Source: Pontiella sulfatireligans
GTDB taxonomy: Bacteria > Verrucomicrobiota > Kiritimatiellia > Kiritimatiellales > Pontiellaceae
Length of the DNA: 64,000 nt
Assembly (NCBI RefSeq): GCF_900890705.1
Contig: NZ_CAAHFH010000001.1
Location: forward strand, 3,162,001-3,226,000
Reading direction: 5' to 3'
Shown in pieces: positions 51,353-61,096 of this stretch. The notes below the pieces were generated by a model that searched no databases, had not been told where the DNA came from, and worked only from the letters and a program-made list of their open reading frames with translations. The position numbers and the translations under genes are program-made. Position 1 is the stretch's first letter. Every line of letters starts with the position of its first letter.

Positions 51353-53029
51353 ATGACCATGATGATTTCAAAGTTTCATAAGATTATTCAATCGAAGATC
51401 GTTTGGACGGCGTTTGCCATCCTGATCAGCGTAGCGTTCGTCGGCGTTTATACCGGCTCTAAAACCAACCGTCAGCAAGTGACAGACCAGCAGGCCGGCG
51501 CCGTGGCGGGCAAGCTGTTTGGCGAGGAAGTGACCCGACAGGAGTTCGGCCGGGCCTACCGCAACGTCTTCGTAATGTATTCCATGCGTTTCGGGCGCAC
51601 CATCAACGTAACCGAAGAAGTCGATGAAATCATCAACCGCTCCGCATGGCAGCGCATCGCCACCCTGAAGAAGGCCGCGCAACTCGGCCTGACCGTCACG
51701 CCGAAGCAAACGGTCGACATGATCCGCAACCAGTCCATTTTCCAGAACCAAAACACCGGACAGTTCGACCAGAACGCCTACAACGCGTTCGTTACCGGCT
51801 TCCTGCCTCGCGCCGGAATGGATCCGAAATCGTTTGAAGTCATGTTCAGCGAAAACGTGCTGATTGAAAAGGCGGCCAATCTCGCTGCGCAAGGCGCTTT
51901 GGTGACGGAACAGGAAATCGTTGACCTCTTCCACCTCTACACCGATAAGCTGACCGTGGAATACGCCGCCCTCCCCCACAGTCTGGCCGATACGCCGGAC
52001 GTCAACGAAGAGGATGCTAAAAACTACTACAACGCGAATCAGGAACAGTTCCGCATGCCCGAAAAGGCGATTGTGCACTATGTGCAGTACCCCGTGACGG
52101 ACTACACCAACAACGTAACCATTCCGGAAGGCATGGCGACCTCTTTCTACGAAAGCAACAAGCAGCGCTACGTCAAGCCCGCCGCCCCCGGCGAAGCGGC
52201 CGGCGCCGAACCGGAATACCAGCCCTTTGAAGAAGTGGAAGCTTCGATCAACAAAATAATCATTTCCGAGCTGGCCCGCCGGGACGCCATTGCTGAAGCC
52301 GACGCACTCGTTGCCCAGCTGTCCGACGAATCCACCACCTTCGAGCAAGCCGCCGCAAAGGTTGGACGCACCATCGTTGACAACACACCGGCCTTTGGCG
52401 CCACCGACCGCGTAAAGGGCGTCGATCCGACCGCGCCGTTTGCCCGCTCCGCCTTTACGCTGGAAAAGGACAAGACCCACTATTACAGCGATCCCGTTGC
52501 CGGACGCGACACGGTCTATGTGATTTCGCTCGTGAAAAAACTCGATGCCTTCCTCCCCGACGTCGAAGTGGTTATGGCCGAAGCAATGGAATCGGCCAAG
52601 ATCGCCGCCTCCGAAACCGCCTATGTTGAAAAGGCCGAAGGCCTTCATGAGGAGATTAAAGCCGCGCTCGCCGCTGGAACCTCGTTTGAGGAGGCGCTTT
52701 CTAAATACAACCTGACCACCACCAAAACGGCAGCGTTTGATGCCACGACCCCTCTCGAAAACGAGTTTGGACGCGAAATTCAGGGCGCTACCATTTCGCT
52801 GGATTCCGGCGAACTGGCCGATCTGATTTCAACCCCCGGCGACTTCCTCGTCGCCTATGTACAGGAAAAAGTGGCTGGCGACGAAGCCGCCACCCTGCCG
52901 GCCATGCGCGACGAACTGACCAACGGCATCCGCAACGAAAAAAGCGCCCGTCTGGCTGCGGCCTGGCAGGAAGCCCTGCTCAAAGAAGCCGGCTTCGAAG
53001 ACCTGAGAGCCGCCGAAAGCGAATCGTAA
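51353..53029 (+). CDS. PpiD/SurA-like membrane-anchored periplasmic chaperone
   Basis: 558 residues. N-terminal membrane segment (IVWTAFAILISVAFVGVY), then SurA_N-type helices with FGEEVTRQEFGRAY and the QNQNTGQFDQNAYNAFV phrase typical of PpiD/SurA, and a C-terminal helical part. A complete parvulin domain is not obvious; similarity there is weak. It helps fold outer-membrane or secreted proteins. GAAGGAG lies upstream of the ATG; the FxsA gene follows by 16 bases. Confidence 0.85.
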   Translation: MTMMISKFHKIIQSKIVWTAFAILISVAFVGVYTGSKTNRQQVTDQQAGAVAGKLFGEEVTRQEFGRAYRNVFVMYSMRFGRTINVTEEVDEIINRSAWQRIATLKKAAQLGLTVTPKQTVDMIRNQSIFQNQNTGQFDQNAYNAFVTGFLPRAGMDPKSFEVMFSENVLIEKAANLAAQGALVTEQEIVDLFHLYTDKLTVEYAALPHSLADTPDVNEEDAKNYYNANQEQFRMPEKAIVHYVQYPVTDYTNNVTIPEGMATSFYESNKQRYVKPAAPGEAAGAEPEYQPFEEVEASINKIIISELARRDAIAEADALVAQLSDESTTFEQAAAKVGRTIVDNTPAFGATDRVKGVDPTAPFARSAFTLEKDKTHYYSDPVAGRDTVYVISLVKKLDAFLPDVEVVMAEAMESAKIAASETAYVEKAEGLHEEIKAALAAGTSFEEALSKYNLTTTKTAAFDATTPLENEFGREIQGATISLDSGELADLISTPGDFLVAYVQEKVAGDEAATLPAMRDELTNGIRNEKSARLAAAWQEALLKEAGFEDLRAAESES

Positions 53030-53045
53030 GCCGGAGGAGATCCGA

Positions 53046-53450
53046 ATGCCGCTGCAATACCTGATTGCGCTGTTTATCGGCCTGCCCATTGTGGAGCTGG
53101 CGATACTCATCGAGTTGCACGGCATGGTTGGATTCGGCCCCACGGTCTTGCTGGTGTTCATCACCGGCATTGCCGGCGCAGCGCTGGTGCGGCGCCAAGG
53201 CGTGGCCATCCTCTTTAAAATCCAGCAGGAAACGGCCGCGGGCAACCTGCCCGCTCCGCAAATGATGGACAGCGTCATGATTCTGGTGGCCGGCGCGCTG
53301 CTGGTTACGCCCGGACTGGTCACCGACATCACCGGCTTCCTTCTGCTCGTTCCCTTTATTCGCGAGCGCATCCGCTTCTGGCTGCGCGGCAAACTTGAGG
53401 AAAAAATCAGGCGCGGCTACATTCAGGTGAACGTGAGGCATGAAGAATGA
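53046..53450 (+). CDS. fxsA: FxsA-family membrane protein
   Basis: 134 residues with three or four helices (LIALFIGLPIVELAILIEL, TVLLVFITGIAGAALVRRQG, LVAGALLLVTPG type) and the motif TPGLVTDITGFLLLVPFIR, which identifies FxsA. In E. coli it affects phage T7 exclusion by the F plasmid. Downstream of the PpiD-like gene in the same direction. Confidence 0.9.
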   Translation: MPLQYLIALFIGLPIVELAILIELHGMVGFGPTVLLVFITGIAGAALVRRQGVAILFKIQQETAAGNLPAPQMMDSVMILVAGALLVTPGLVTDITGFLLLVPFIRERIRFWLRGKLEEKIRRGYIQVNVRHEE

Positions 53451-53451
53451 G

Positions 53452-53560
53452 GAGTGAAACGTGAGGCGTGAGAGTGAAGCCCTGAACCCGCATAAGAAGA
53501 ACACGGCTCAACCGTCACTTTTCACCTTCAGTCACGGCTCAATCGTCACTCATCAGTAAA
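53452..53560. repeat. Intergenic repeat (gtgaggcgtgaga type)
   Basis: GAGGAGTGAAACGTGAGGCG and two copies of CACGGCTCAA-CGTCACT. The arms are partly inverted. It lies between fxsA and the HAD-UbiA gene. Confidence 0.4.
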
Positions 53561-54982
53561 ATGAGTAAAAACGACTCCATCCCATTATGCGTTGACCTTG
53601 ACGGCACCCTCGTCAAGCTCGACACCTTGCATCAGGCGCTCTTCCTGCTGCTGCGCCGCGAACCCGCCAGCATTTTCCGCCTGCCCGGCTGGATCGCCAA
53701 AGGCAAGGCCCACCTGAAAGACCAGGTCATGCAGCGCGTTTCGCTTGATGCGGCCGCCCTGCCCTACCACCAGGAATTCCTCGCCCACCTCCGCAGCGAA
53801 CACGCCGCCGGACGTCCGCTGGTGCTGGCCACGGCCTCGAACCACCGCACAGCCGATGCCGTGGCCGAACACCTCGGCCTCTTTTCCGAAACCTTGTCCA
53901 GCTGCGCCTCGACCAACCTGCGCCACGCGCAAAAACTCGAAGCCATCCAAGCGCGCTTCCCGAAGTTTGCATACGCCGGCAACGACGCCGCCGACTTCCC
54001 GATCTGGGAGGCGGCCGAAGAGGTGATCCTAGTCAACCCAACACCGACCGCAAAAGCCAAGTATGCCGGCAAAGCCTCCCAAATCTTCATTGAAAAGCGG
54101 CCGGAGGGCCTCATGGTCATCAAGGCGATGCGCTGCAATCAATGGCTGAAGAACCTGCTGATTTTCTCACCGATGCTGCTGGCGCACAAGTTTGCCGACC
54201 TGGGCTCGCTTTGGCAGTCGGCCGTTGCCTTTCTCTCGTTCAGCCTGGCGGCCTCGTCGATCTATGTGCTCAACGACCTGTTCGACCTCAGCGCCGACCA
54301 GCACCACCCGCGCAAATGCCGCCGCCCCTTCGCCTCCGGCGATCTGCCGATCGTCTCCGGCGCCCTAATGATCCCCGTCCTGGTGGCTTTCAGCTTTGCC
54401 TTCTGCTGGTTCCTGCCCCCGGCCTTCCTGTTCGTACTGCTGGCCTACTATGCCATCACCACGGCCTACTCGTGGAGGATCAAGCAGGTGGCCGTCGCTG
54501 ACGTACTGACCTTGGCCGTGCTCTTCTCAATGCGCATCGTCGCCGGCGCCGTTGCAACGTCCACCACAGCCTCGGGCTGGTTCATTGAATTTGCCATCTT
54601 CCTGTTTCTCAGTCTGGCGCTGGTCAAGCGCATGGCCGAGCTGCGCGAAATGGAAAAGGAGCCGGACAAAGAGAACCACCAGCGCGAGCGCGGCTATGTG
54701 CCCGCCGACCTGCCCCTGCTGCTGGCCTTCGGCACCGCCAGCGGCTACATCGCCGTGTTCGTCTTTACGCTGTACCTCAACAGCGACAAGGTAACCCTGC
54801 TCTACTCCCGTCCCCAGTTCCTGTGGGCCTTCTGCCCGTTGCTGCTTTATTGGATCACCCGCATCTGGCACCTCGCCTGGCGGGGCAAAATGCACGACGA
54901 CCCGCTCGCCTTCGCGGCCAAAGACCCGCAGACCTATTTCGTCGGGGCGATTGCCGTCGCCGCCATGCTTTACGCCATCTAA
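53561..54982 (+). CDS. HAD phosphatase fused to UbiA prenyltransferase
   Basis: 473 residues. N-terminal HAD domain with CVDLDGTLVKLDTLHQAL and AGNDAADFPIWEAA. From about residue 185 a UbiA domain with about nine helices: IKAMRCNQWLKNLLIFSPML, LNDLFDLSADQHHPRKCRRP (the N-D-x3-D-x3-D metal motif) . It resembles decaprenyl-phosphate phosphoribosyltransferases, where the HAD part could remove the 5-phosphate. This two-domain form is known. Confidence 0.88.
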   Translation: MSKNDSIPLCVDLDGTLVKLDTLHQALFLLLRREPASIFRLPGWIAKGKAHLKDQVMQRVSLDAAALPYHQEFLAHLRSEHAAGRPLVLATASNHRTADAVAEHLGLFSETLSSCASTNLRHAQKLEAIQARFPKFAYAGNDAADFPIWEAAEEVILVNPTPTAKAKYAGKASQIFIEKRPEGLMVIKAMRCNQWLKNLLIFSPMLLAHKFADLGSLWQSAVAFLSFSLAASSIYVLNDLFDLSADQHHPRKCRRPFASGDLPIVSGALMIPVLVAFSFAFCWFLPPAFLFVLLAYYAITTAYSWRIKQVAVADVLTLAVLFSMRIVAGAVATSTTASGWFIEFAIFLFLSLALVKRMAELREMEKEPDKENHQRERGYVPADLPLLLAFGTASGYIAVFVFTLYLNSDKVTLLYSRPQFLWAFCPLLLYWITRIWHLAWRGKMHDDPLAFAAKDPQTYFVGAIAVAAMLYAI

Positions 54983-54989
54983 CCATAGA

Positions 54990-55100
54990 AAGATGAGATA
55001 TGAACGATGAATGAGGAAAGCCGGTTTGCGACGCTTCTAAAGGAAGGCCAACGCCGCTTGAGTTCCATTTTCATCCCTCATAATTCATCCCTCATAATTC
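54990..55100. repeat. Intergenic repeat (ttcatccctcataattcatc type)
   Basis: GATGAGATATGAACGATGAA and CATCCCTCATAATTCATCCC form an imperfect palindrome. No gene seen. Confidence 0.4.
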
Positions 55101-55115
55101 AAGAAAAGGACCGCC

Positions 55116-56030
55116 ATGACCAAACCCGCCGTTGATTTAACCATCGTAGGTTCCATCGGAATCGACACCATCGAAACCCCCACCGAAAAGCGGGAGGAAA
55201 TCCTCGGCGGTTCCGTCAGCTACGCCTGCGCGGCGGCCTCGTTCTTCACCCACACCGGCATGGTCGGCGTGGTCGGCACCGACTTCCCGCAGGAGTTCCG
55301 CGACACCTGGACCAACATGTCGATCGACCTCGAAGGCCTGCAGACCGTCGAAGGCAAAACCTTCCGCTGGTCCGGCGTCTATCATGAAAACATGGACAAC
55401 CGCGACACCCTCTCCACCGAGCTCAACGTGTTCGAAACCTTTTCGCCCGAACTGCCGGAAGACTACCGCGAGGCGCCATATGTCTTTCTCGGCAATATCC
55501 ATCCCGCCCTGCAGCTGCACGTCCTCGAACAGGTGCGCAACCCCAAATTCATCCTCATCGATACCATGGATCTGTGGATCAACATCGATAAGGAAAACCT
55601 CACCAAGGTGATCGGCAAGTGCACCATGCTCACGCTCAACGAGTCGGAGGCGGCGCTCTTTACCGGCGAGCAAACGCTCAACGCCGCCGCCAAGCAGCTG
55701 CTGAAGCTCGGCCCGGAATATGTCCTCATCAAAAAAGGAGGCAACGGCTCCATGCTCTTCACCAAGGACGACGTCTTCCTGCTGCACGCCTACCCGCTCG
55801 ACCGCTTTAAAGACCCCACCGGTGCAGGCGACACCTTTGCCGGCGGCCTCATGGGCGCACTGGCCGCCTCCGGCAAAACCGACAAGGAAGCCATCCGCCA
55901 AGCGATGGTCTACGGCAGCATCACCGCCTCCTTCGGCGTCGAAGAGTTCAGCCTCGAACGCCTGCAGCAACTCGACCGCGCCGGCATCGACGCCCGCGTC
56001 GCCGAGTTCAAGGAAATGTGCCTCCTATAG
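55116..56030 (+). CDS. PfkB-family carbohydrate kinase
   Basis: 304 residues with the PfkB ribokinase fold: IVGSIGIDTIETPTEKREEI, GGSVSYACAAASFFT, and the anion hole with catalytic base DPTGAGDTFAGGLMGALAA. The substrate, a sugar or nucleoside, cannot be told. Single gene; no operon partner close by. Confidence 0.9.
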   Translation: MTKPAVDLTIVGSIGIDTIETPTEKREEILGGSVSYACAAASFFTHTGMVGVVGTDFPQEFRDTWTNMSIDLEGLQTVEGKTFRWSGVYHENMDNRDTLSTELNVFETFSPELPEDYREAPYVFLGNIHPALQLHVLEQVRNPKFILIDTMDLWINIDKENLTKVIGKCTMLTLNESEAALFTGEQTLNAAAKQLLKLGPEYVLIKKGGNGSMLFTKDDVFLLHAYPLDRFKDPTGAGDTFAGGLMGALAASGKTDKEAIRQAMVYGSITASFGVEEFSLERLQQLDRAGIDARVAEFKEMCLL

Positions 56031-56158
56031 GCCGGATCCAAGGGTTCTTTACGGCGCGCATTTAAAATCACATATAAGTCGTAGGTCTTGACACACCTGC
56101 CCTTATTTACGTTCATCGGTTCGTGCGACACGGGCCGTTGAAAATAAACGGGGTTGAT

Positions 56159-56700
56159 ATGTGCGCGAAAACACCAAAACCCGCATCTGGGGATGCCTCC
56201 CGCCCTTTTTTTGTGATGGGCAGCGGCTCATCGGCCCGCGGGCTGGAAGCGCTTGAAGAGTTTTTCAAATCCCTGCCGGACAACACGGGCATGGCTTTTG
56301 TGGTGGTGAGCCATCAGCACCCCGGACACGTCAACCTGCTGCCCGAACTGCTGGGGCGCTGCTCTTCCATGCCGGTGGCCGAAGACAAGGACGGCACGGC
56401 GCTGGAGCCGAACCGGGTCTACGTCAATCCGCCCGGCGCCCATTTGGGCGTAATGAACGGCCGGCTGCAGCTGCTGGAGGGGCCGCTCACCGGCCCGCCC
56501 TCGCTGCTGATTGATTTTTTTATTACGCTCGCTCGCCAGCAATCTCCGCGAACGGGCCGTCTGCATCGTGCTCTCCGGCACCGGAACGGACGGCACGTTG
56601 GGGTTTGCGGGCGATCAAGAGCGAGCTGGGCATGGCCATGGTGCAAGAGGTTGAATCGGCCCGCTTTGCCGGAATTCCAGCGAGTGCGGTGGCCAATAAC
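56159..56700 (+). pseudogene. CheB-type methylesterase domain with two frameshifts
   Basis: The frame starts MCAKTPKPAS and matches a CheB domain: VMGSGSSARGLEALEEFFKS (Ser), VVVSHQHPGHVNLLPELLGR (His), LLIDFF. One extra base near 56518-56525 shifts the frame; CIVLSGTGTDGTLG then appears in a second frame, and an extra T near 56598 returns reading to a third frame (RAIKSELGMAMVQEVESARF). The end of the domain merges into the next gene. It was probably part of a CheB-CheR type protein. Confidence 0.75.
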
Positions 56701-56751
56701 TTCAAAATTCATATTGCGAAATTCAAAGACATGTGCAGAATTGACTCCGGC

Positions 56752-57129
56752 ATGTTCAAGAAAGAATACACCTTGGAGTTTGAAGATAGAGGAAGCTACC
56801 TCTACGCCCGACTGAACGGAAAAGACAGCTTTGTCGACAGCTTGAGCTATTGGCACCAGATTGCCGACCGCGTTAAAGATCTTGGCTTTCACCGGTTGCT
56901 GGTTCACGAAAACCTAGAGGGCGAAGTCTCCGAAGGCGAAATCTACGACTTGGTCATCGATCTGAAGGACACCGACCTGCTTTCCGTCAAAATCGCCTTC
57001 TACGACGAAAACCAAGACGAAGCCGCCCTCAACGCCTTTGCCCAGCTCGTCGCCGTCAACCGCGGCGGCAACGTCAAAATCTTCCATTCCTTGGGAACCG
57101 CCCAGCGCTGGATCGAACAAGTCGGCTGA
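56752..57129 (+). CDS. STAS/SpoIIAA-like protein
   Basis: 125 residues beginning MFKKEYTLEFEDRGSYLYAR. It has alternating strands and helices of a STAS-like fold (RLNGKDSFVDSLSYWHQIAD, GFHRLLVHENLEGEVSEGEI, VKIAFYDENQDEAALNAFAQ). No clear ribosome site; an upstream ATG at 56731 is possible. Not assigned to a known function. It is similar in size to the protein at 29240 but not clearly homologous. Confidence 0.6.
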   Translation: MFKKEYTLEFEDRGSYLYARLNGKDSFVDSLSYWHQIADRVKDLGFHRLLVHENLEGEVSEGEIYDLVIDLKDTDLLSVKIAFYDENQDEAALNAFAQLVAVNRGGNVKIFHSLGTAQRWIEQVG

Positions 57130-57141
57130 TCCAGCCCCGGC

Positions 57142-59820
57142 CTATTCGCCCGTCGGCGCGAACCTTTTCAAGCGAATGTTGGAATAGCGGTATTTCGCCC
57201 GGAAGCGGCCGCTGTAATAGTCGCCAATGCCGATCCAAAGCGGCTCGGCACAGAGTTCGCTGGCGCCCATGGGATATTCACGGAACGCCGCTTCGCCATT
57301 GACCCAGATGCTCATCGTCCGGTTCTTAACAACGATTCGGACCTGGTTGCCATCCAGCAGCGAAAAGTCGTTTTTCTTCTCCTCGTCGTTGTAGCCGCGG
57401 TCGACCATCACCTTCTGGTCCTTGAACATGAAACGGACGTTGACCGGGAGGTACTGGTGCCACTCCGGCCGGCAGAAAAACAGGACCGAACGCTCGTTGG
57501 GCGCCTTGTTCTTGCCGATGCGGTCCAGCGTGAATTCAAGCTCGAATCCGTCCACCATGGAGACGCCGCCCGGGATCCACCCGAGCCCCATGTCCGCCGC
57601 GTTCGCCTGCAGGCGCCCTCGGTCATCCAGCTTCCAATACTGCCCATCGCCTCCTGCCCATGGAACCTTGTCGCCCTGCTTGAAGATGGTTGCCCACTCG
57701 TCCGCGCCAGCCTGGCCGAGTTCCAGCGAGGCCCGTTCGATTTGCAGGCGTTCGCGCGCCAGCGCCGTGAGCGACGGATGCTCCAGCAAGCGTGCGCACG
57801 CCGCTTCCGCTTCCGCAAATTTACCCGTGTCGCGCAAGCGGCACATCACTTCATAATCCTCCGCAACGGGACCGCCCTGAAGGACGGCGCTGACCTTGAA
57901 GTCCTTCCACGAATTCACGCCCATGCGAGAAGTATTGAAATGGTCGCTGGTTTTGTAGTCGATGGATTCGAGCAGCTCGTAGGCCATTGCATGGTTCCCG
58001 CCAAGCACAGCCGCGGCCGCCACGAACGATACCGCAGCTTGCATCGACGATTCGTCGAACGTGCCGTCCGCCTGATAGCGTCGGATCATCTTCATCAGCT
58101 TTTGCTGCTCCTCCGGACGCTGGAAATTCACAGGAGTCAGCCCGGAATCCATCATGATGTATTTCGCGCAAATGAAATACTGCATGGGCACTTTCGTATC
58201 GTACCGCCCGGTCGCCAGCCACTCGTCGCCGATCGACTGCAAGGCGGCGATGCTGCCGCCCCATCGGGGCGTGAGCGCCCAAGCCAGCTGGCTGTAGGCG
58301 CCGGCATAGTCGAACTGGGCAGCGACCGCCCGGTCGAACCACATCCGCTCTTCGTTGGGTTCGACAGATTTCCCCATGGACACCATGACCATTTTCGTTG
58401 GCGCTTCCGGCAATTCGGGATGAGCCTCCCAAACCGCGACGAGCGAGGCGCGCGCCTCGTCCAGGTGCTCGCCGAAGCCCATCCACCCATCTTCGGCAAC
58501 CTTGCTCCCCCACCCTGTGCCGCGCGCTACCCAGGCTTCTTCGGCGTGCGCGTAGCCATCCGCCAATTGCTGGATGAATCCAGGCACCTTTTCATCCGCC
58601 GCGAGCAGATCCGCCACAGACCGCCACTCCTTCTTTCCGAAAAAAGGCCCCAGCTTGGAGGTCAGCCGGAAACTCATCACGCGCTCCTCGCCGGTCTCGT
58701 ACAGATCAGCGCTAAGCGCTTGAACCAAAGCCTTCTTGGCCTTGGCTCTCCATTTTTTCCGATCTTTGGCAGGCTCCGCGAAACGGGCCATTTCCTCCAG
58801 CAACTCAGCCCGAAGCCAAGGGGCGTCCAAGCCGGCGGCATCGCAAAGCGCCAAGCCCCTTTCCGCGCTGGCGAGCCGTTTTTCCTTCCGCCATAGCGCG
58901 CGGTTCACCAGCACGTCCGCGTATCGCAAGGAGGGATGGTCCGCTCCCGCGGCAAACCAGCCCTCTAGCCGCTTGCCCAGTTTTTTGTAGGGCGCAGGGT
59001 TTGGCTTATAATCGACGCTTCGGTTTTTCGCCGTCATTTGCCCGCATTGGAAAGAAACGAATTCGGAGATAAATTTTGCCAGCTCCTCCTTGGGAACCGA
59101 ACCAGCAGCCGGGCATTCCTCCAATGCACGCAGCAGTTCGCGCTCCAGCACAGCCGCATATGGCTTTTCAAAATCGATCCATAGCGTTGCTTCGTCTCCA
59201 GACGGAAGCGGCTTGGCTTTATAGACGTCCGGGGCATCGTGCTTAACCGCGCCCGTTGGCGGCGGCGTTCCAGCCAGCACCATTTCCAACTCGGCGGACA
59301 ACAACGATTCCATGCCCGGCGAAAAGCCCGTGTGCACACCCCAGACCTTCCCGTCCAAGTCGATGATCACGGTGTGGGGAATGCCCTCCACACTGAACGC
59401 CTCGCCCAAGGAACCGTCCAGATCCATTGCCGCCGGCAGGAAAACCTTCAGCTCTTCCAAGGCGGCTTTTGCCGTGGCGGCATCCTCCCGCATATTCACC
59501 GCATAGAATGCAACGTTGGCGTCCGCGAATTCCGCAGCAACCTGACCCACCTTCGGAAGCGCCCGGCGACACGGCCCGCACCAGCTCGCCCAGAAATCCA
59601 AAACCACCACGTTCTTTCCTTCATGCTCAGCCAGCCGGACGGTCTCGCCGTCCAACGAGGACAGCACAACATCGGGCGCATCCTCCCCGATCATGAGCAC
59701 CGAGGCCGAAACCTCTTCGATCTCCGGACGAAAGATCTCCGGTTTTTCAGGCTTTGAAAAAATGAAGGCCATGGCCGAAGCCGCCGTAAAAAGAAAAATT
59801 CCGCATAGTTTAAGCTTCAT
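57142..59820 (-). CDS. TlpA-type thioredoxin domain fused to helical repeats and a LamG-like domain
   Basis: 892 residues, exported (signal segment CGIFLFTAASAMAF). Residues 45-185 are a TlpA/ResA thioredoxin domain with active site WASWCGPC (Cys81, Cys84) and GIPHTVIIDLDG. The long middle part has TPR-like helices, including AYSQLAWALTPRWGGSIAAL, as in DUF4034. The last 190 residues (YWKLDDRGRLQANAADMGLG, then VDGFELEFTLDR) look like a LamG or DUF1080-type sandwich. The ATG at 59820 has AGGAG. It lies 22 bases after the DapA-like gene. Role unknown; possibly redox-linked substrate binding. Confidence 0.82.
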   Translation of the reverse strand: MKLKLCGIFLFTAASAMAFIFSKPEKPEIFRPEIEEVSASVLMIGEDAPDVVLSSLDGETVRLAEHEGKNVVVLDFWASWCGPCRRALPKVGQVAAEFADANVAFYAVNMREDAATAKAALEELKVFLPAAMDLDGSLGEAFSVEGIPHTVIIDLDGKVWGVHTGFSPGMESLLSAELEMVLAGTPPPTGAVKHDAPDVYKAKPLPSGDEATLWIDFEKPYAAVLERELLRALEECPAAGSVPKEELAKFISEFVSFQCGQMTAKNRSVDYKPNPAPYKKLGKRLEGWFAAGADHPSLRYADVLVNRALWRKEKRLASAERGLALCDAAGLDAPWLRAELLEEMARFAEPAKDRKKWRAKAKKALVQALSADLYETGEERVMSFRLTSKLGPFFGKKEWRSVADLLAADEKVPGFIQQLADGYAHAEEAWVARGTGWGSKVAEDGWMGFGEHLDEARASLVAVWEAHPELPEAPTKMVMVSMGKSVEPNEERMWFDRAVAAQFDYAGAYSQLAWALTPRWGGSIAALQSIGDEWLATGRYDTKVPMQYFICAKYIMMDSGLTPVNFQRPEEQQKLMKMIRRYQADGTFDESSMQAAVSFVAAAAVLGGNHAMAYELLESIDYKTSDHFNTSRMGVNSWKDFKVSAVLQGGPVAEDYEVMCRLRDTGKFAEAEAACARLLEHPSLTALARERLQIERASLELGQAGADEWATIFKQGDKVPWAGGDGQYWKLDDRGRLQANAADMGLGWIPGGVSMVDGFELEFTLDRIGKNKAPNERSVLFFCRPEWHQYLPVNVRFMFKDQKVMVDRGYNDEEKKNDFSLLDGNQVRIVVKNRTMSIWVNGEAAFREYPMGASELCAEPLWIGIGDYYSGRFRAKYRYSNIRLKRFAPTGE

Positions 59821-59842
59821 CGTTTTCTCCTGCTGGTTTTCC

Positions 59843-60643
59843 TTATAAGGAATTGAGCGGGCAGCGCACGTTAGCGGGATACCCGGGCAGTTTGCGCGCA
59901 AGCGCCTGTTTGAGAAGCGGCACTCCGCCGGCGCTGAACAGGGCGCTGTAGGCGCGCACCTCCTGCTGCATCACGGCGGCTTCCTCCACCTTGGCGTCGG
60001 CCAGCAACATTTCGAACGCGGTGTAAAGTTCCGGCCGCACATTGGCCGTGGCGGCAACAAATCCGGAAGCACCCTGCTGAACCGGCTCAAAGATGTTCGT
60101 GCTGGTTCCCGCAAAGTAGCGGGGCGTGTGCTTCATCAACTCAAAGTCCTGCGCCGAATCTTTGAGCGCATAGTGCGGCACCGCCTTTAGAATTTCAGCC
60201 GTAATTGCATTCCCCGCATGCTTCGGAAAATTGTAGAGGATGAACGGCACCTCCGCCTCTTTTTCCAAGGCTTGGAAATATTCAATGATCCCCCGCTCTG
60301 GAAGCCCGGCCGGATAGATCGGCGGAAGCGCTGCAACGGCATCGGCGCCCAGCTCGTTCGCCCACTGAACCTCGATCTTGTTCTGCACCAGCCCCATTCC
60401 CCCGGCGTGCAGCACGACCAATCCCGAAAAATGCTTTCGCACCAGCATCAGCATGGCCTTCCGCTCCTCCGGCAGCAGCGAATAAAACTCCGCCGTCGTC
60501 CCATTCACCATAATCCGTTCTACTCCATGGCGAGCGAGAAACTCCAGATGCCGGATCAATGCACCCTCATCAATCTTCCCCGCATCCGAAAATGGCGTCA
60601 GCAAAGGCACAATCAGGCCCTTCAATGGTTTCTCCTCATTCAT
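59843..60643 (-). CDS. DapA/NanA-family aldolase
   Basis: 266 residues, a Schiff-base aldolase barrel. Seen: LIVPLLTPFSDAGKIDEGAL, NGTTAEFYSLLPEERKAM, PFILYNFPKH (Tyr) and HYALKDSA (Schiff-base Lys). Too divergent to call dihydrodipicolinate synthase; could be an N-acetylneuraminate lyase-like or sugar-acid aldolase. Probably in an operon with the TlpA-type gene downstream. Confidence 0.85.
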   Translation of the reverse strand: MNEEKPLKGLIVPLLTPFSDAGKIDEGALIRHLEFLARHGVERIMVNGTTAEFYSLLPEERKAMLMLVRKHFSGLVVLHAGGMGLVQNKIEVQWANELGADAVAALPPIYPAGLPERGIIEYFQALEKEAEVPFILYNFPKHAGNAITAEILKAVPHYALKDSAQDFELMKHTPRYFAGTSTNIFEPVQQGASGFVAATANVRPELYTAFEMLLADAKVEEAAVMQQEVRAYSALFSAGGVPLLKQALARKLPGYPANVRCPLNSL

Positions 60644-60684
60644 GGATCGGAATGTACCGGTTTTCTAAAGGATCGAAAACCACC

Positions 60685-60701
60685 TTTCCAACCTTTGGAA
60701 A
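60685..60701. repeat. Palindrome TTTCCAACCTTTGGAAA
   Basis: TTTCCA-ACCTT-TGGAAA between the divergent DapA-like gene and the small gene at 60737. A related palindrome lies at 35051-35065. It could be an operator. Confidence 0.45.
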
Positions 60702-60736
60702 TCGCAGTACAATAACGCCAGTTAACGGAGAGTGTT

Positions 60737-61021
60737 ATGAGAGGGCACATCATGGCTGAAGACCGCTTCCTGCATCAAGGCATCGACCACCACCTGTTCG
60801 TCACTCAGGCCGACGGCGCCGAGTACGAATTCCGCTTCGAAGTAAGGCGTGCCGCACCGGGGAGCGACCATCCCGAAACCATCTTCGAAAAAACCGAAGA
60901 TCTTTCCCTTTGGAAGGAAAGGGACCCCAACGCCTCCATCGGCGAACTGCTCTGCGAGGAGCTCTCCATCATCAAAAAAGAGGTCTTCACCGAAGAAGAC
61001 CTCCACACCAACGATCCGTAA
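60737..61021 (+). CDS. Hypothetical 94-residue protein
   Basis: Starts MRGHIMAEDRFLHQGIDHHL; rich in acidic residues (SDHPETIFEKTEDLSLWKER), no membrane segment. GGAG lies before the ATG at 60737; a second ATG at 60752 also has a GAGAGGG. Not recognised. Divergent from the DapA-like gene. Confidence 0.55.
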   Translation: MRGHIMAEDRFLHQGIDHHLFVTQADGAEYEFRFEVRRAAPGSDHPETIFEKTEDLSLWKERDPNASIGELLCEELSIIKKEVFTEEDLHTNDP

Positions 61022-61096
61022 TCGTTTCTAGAGCAATTAACGGTTGAGTTGACGTAACAGCGCTTGGTTTGCCTCGAATCGTTTTCTATCTACAGT

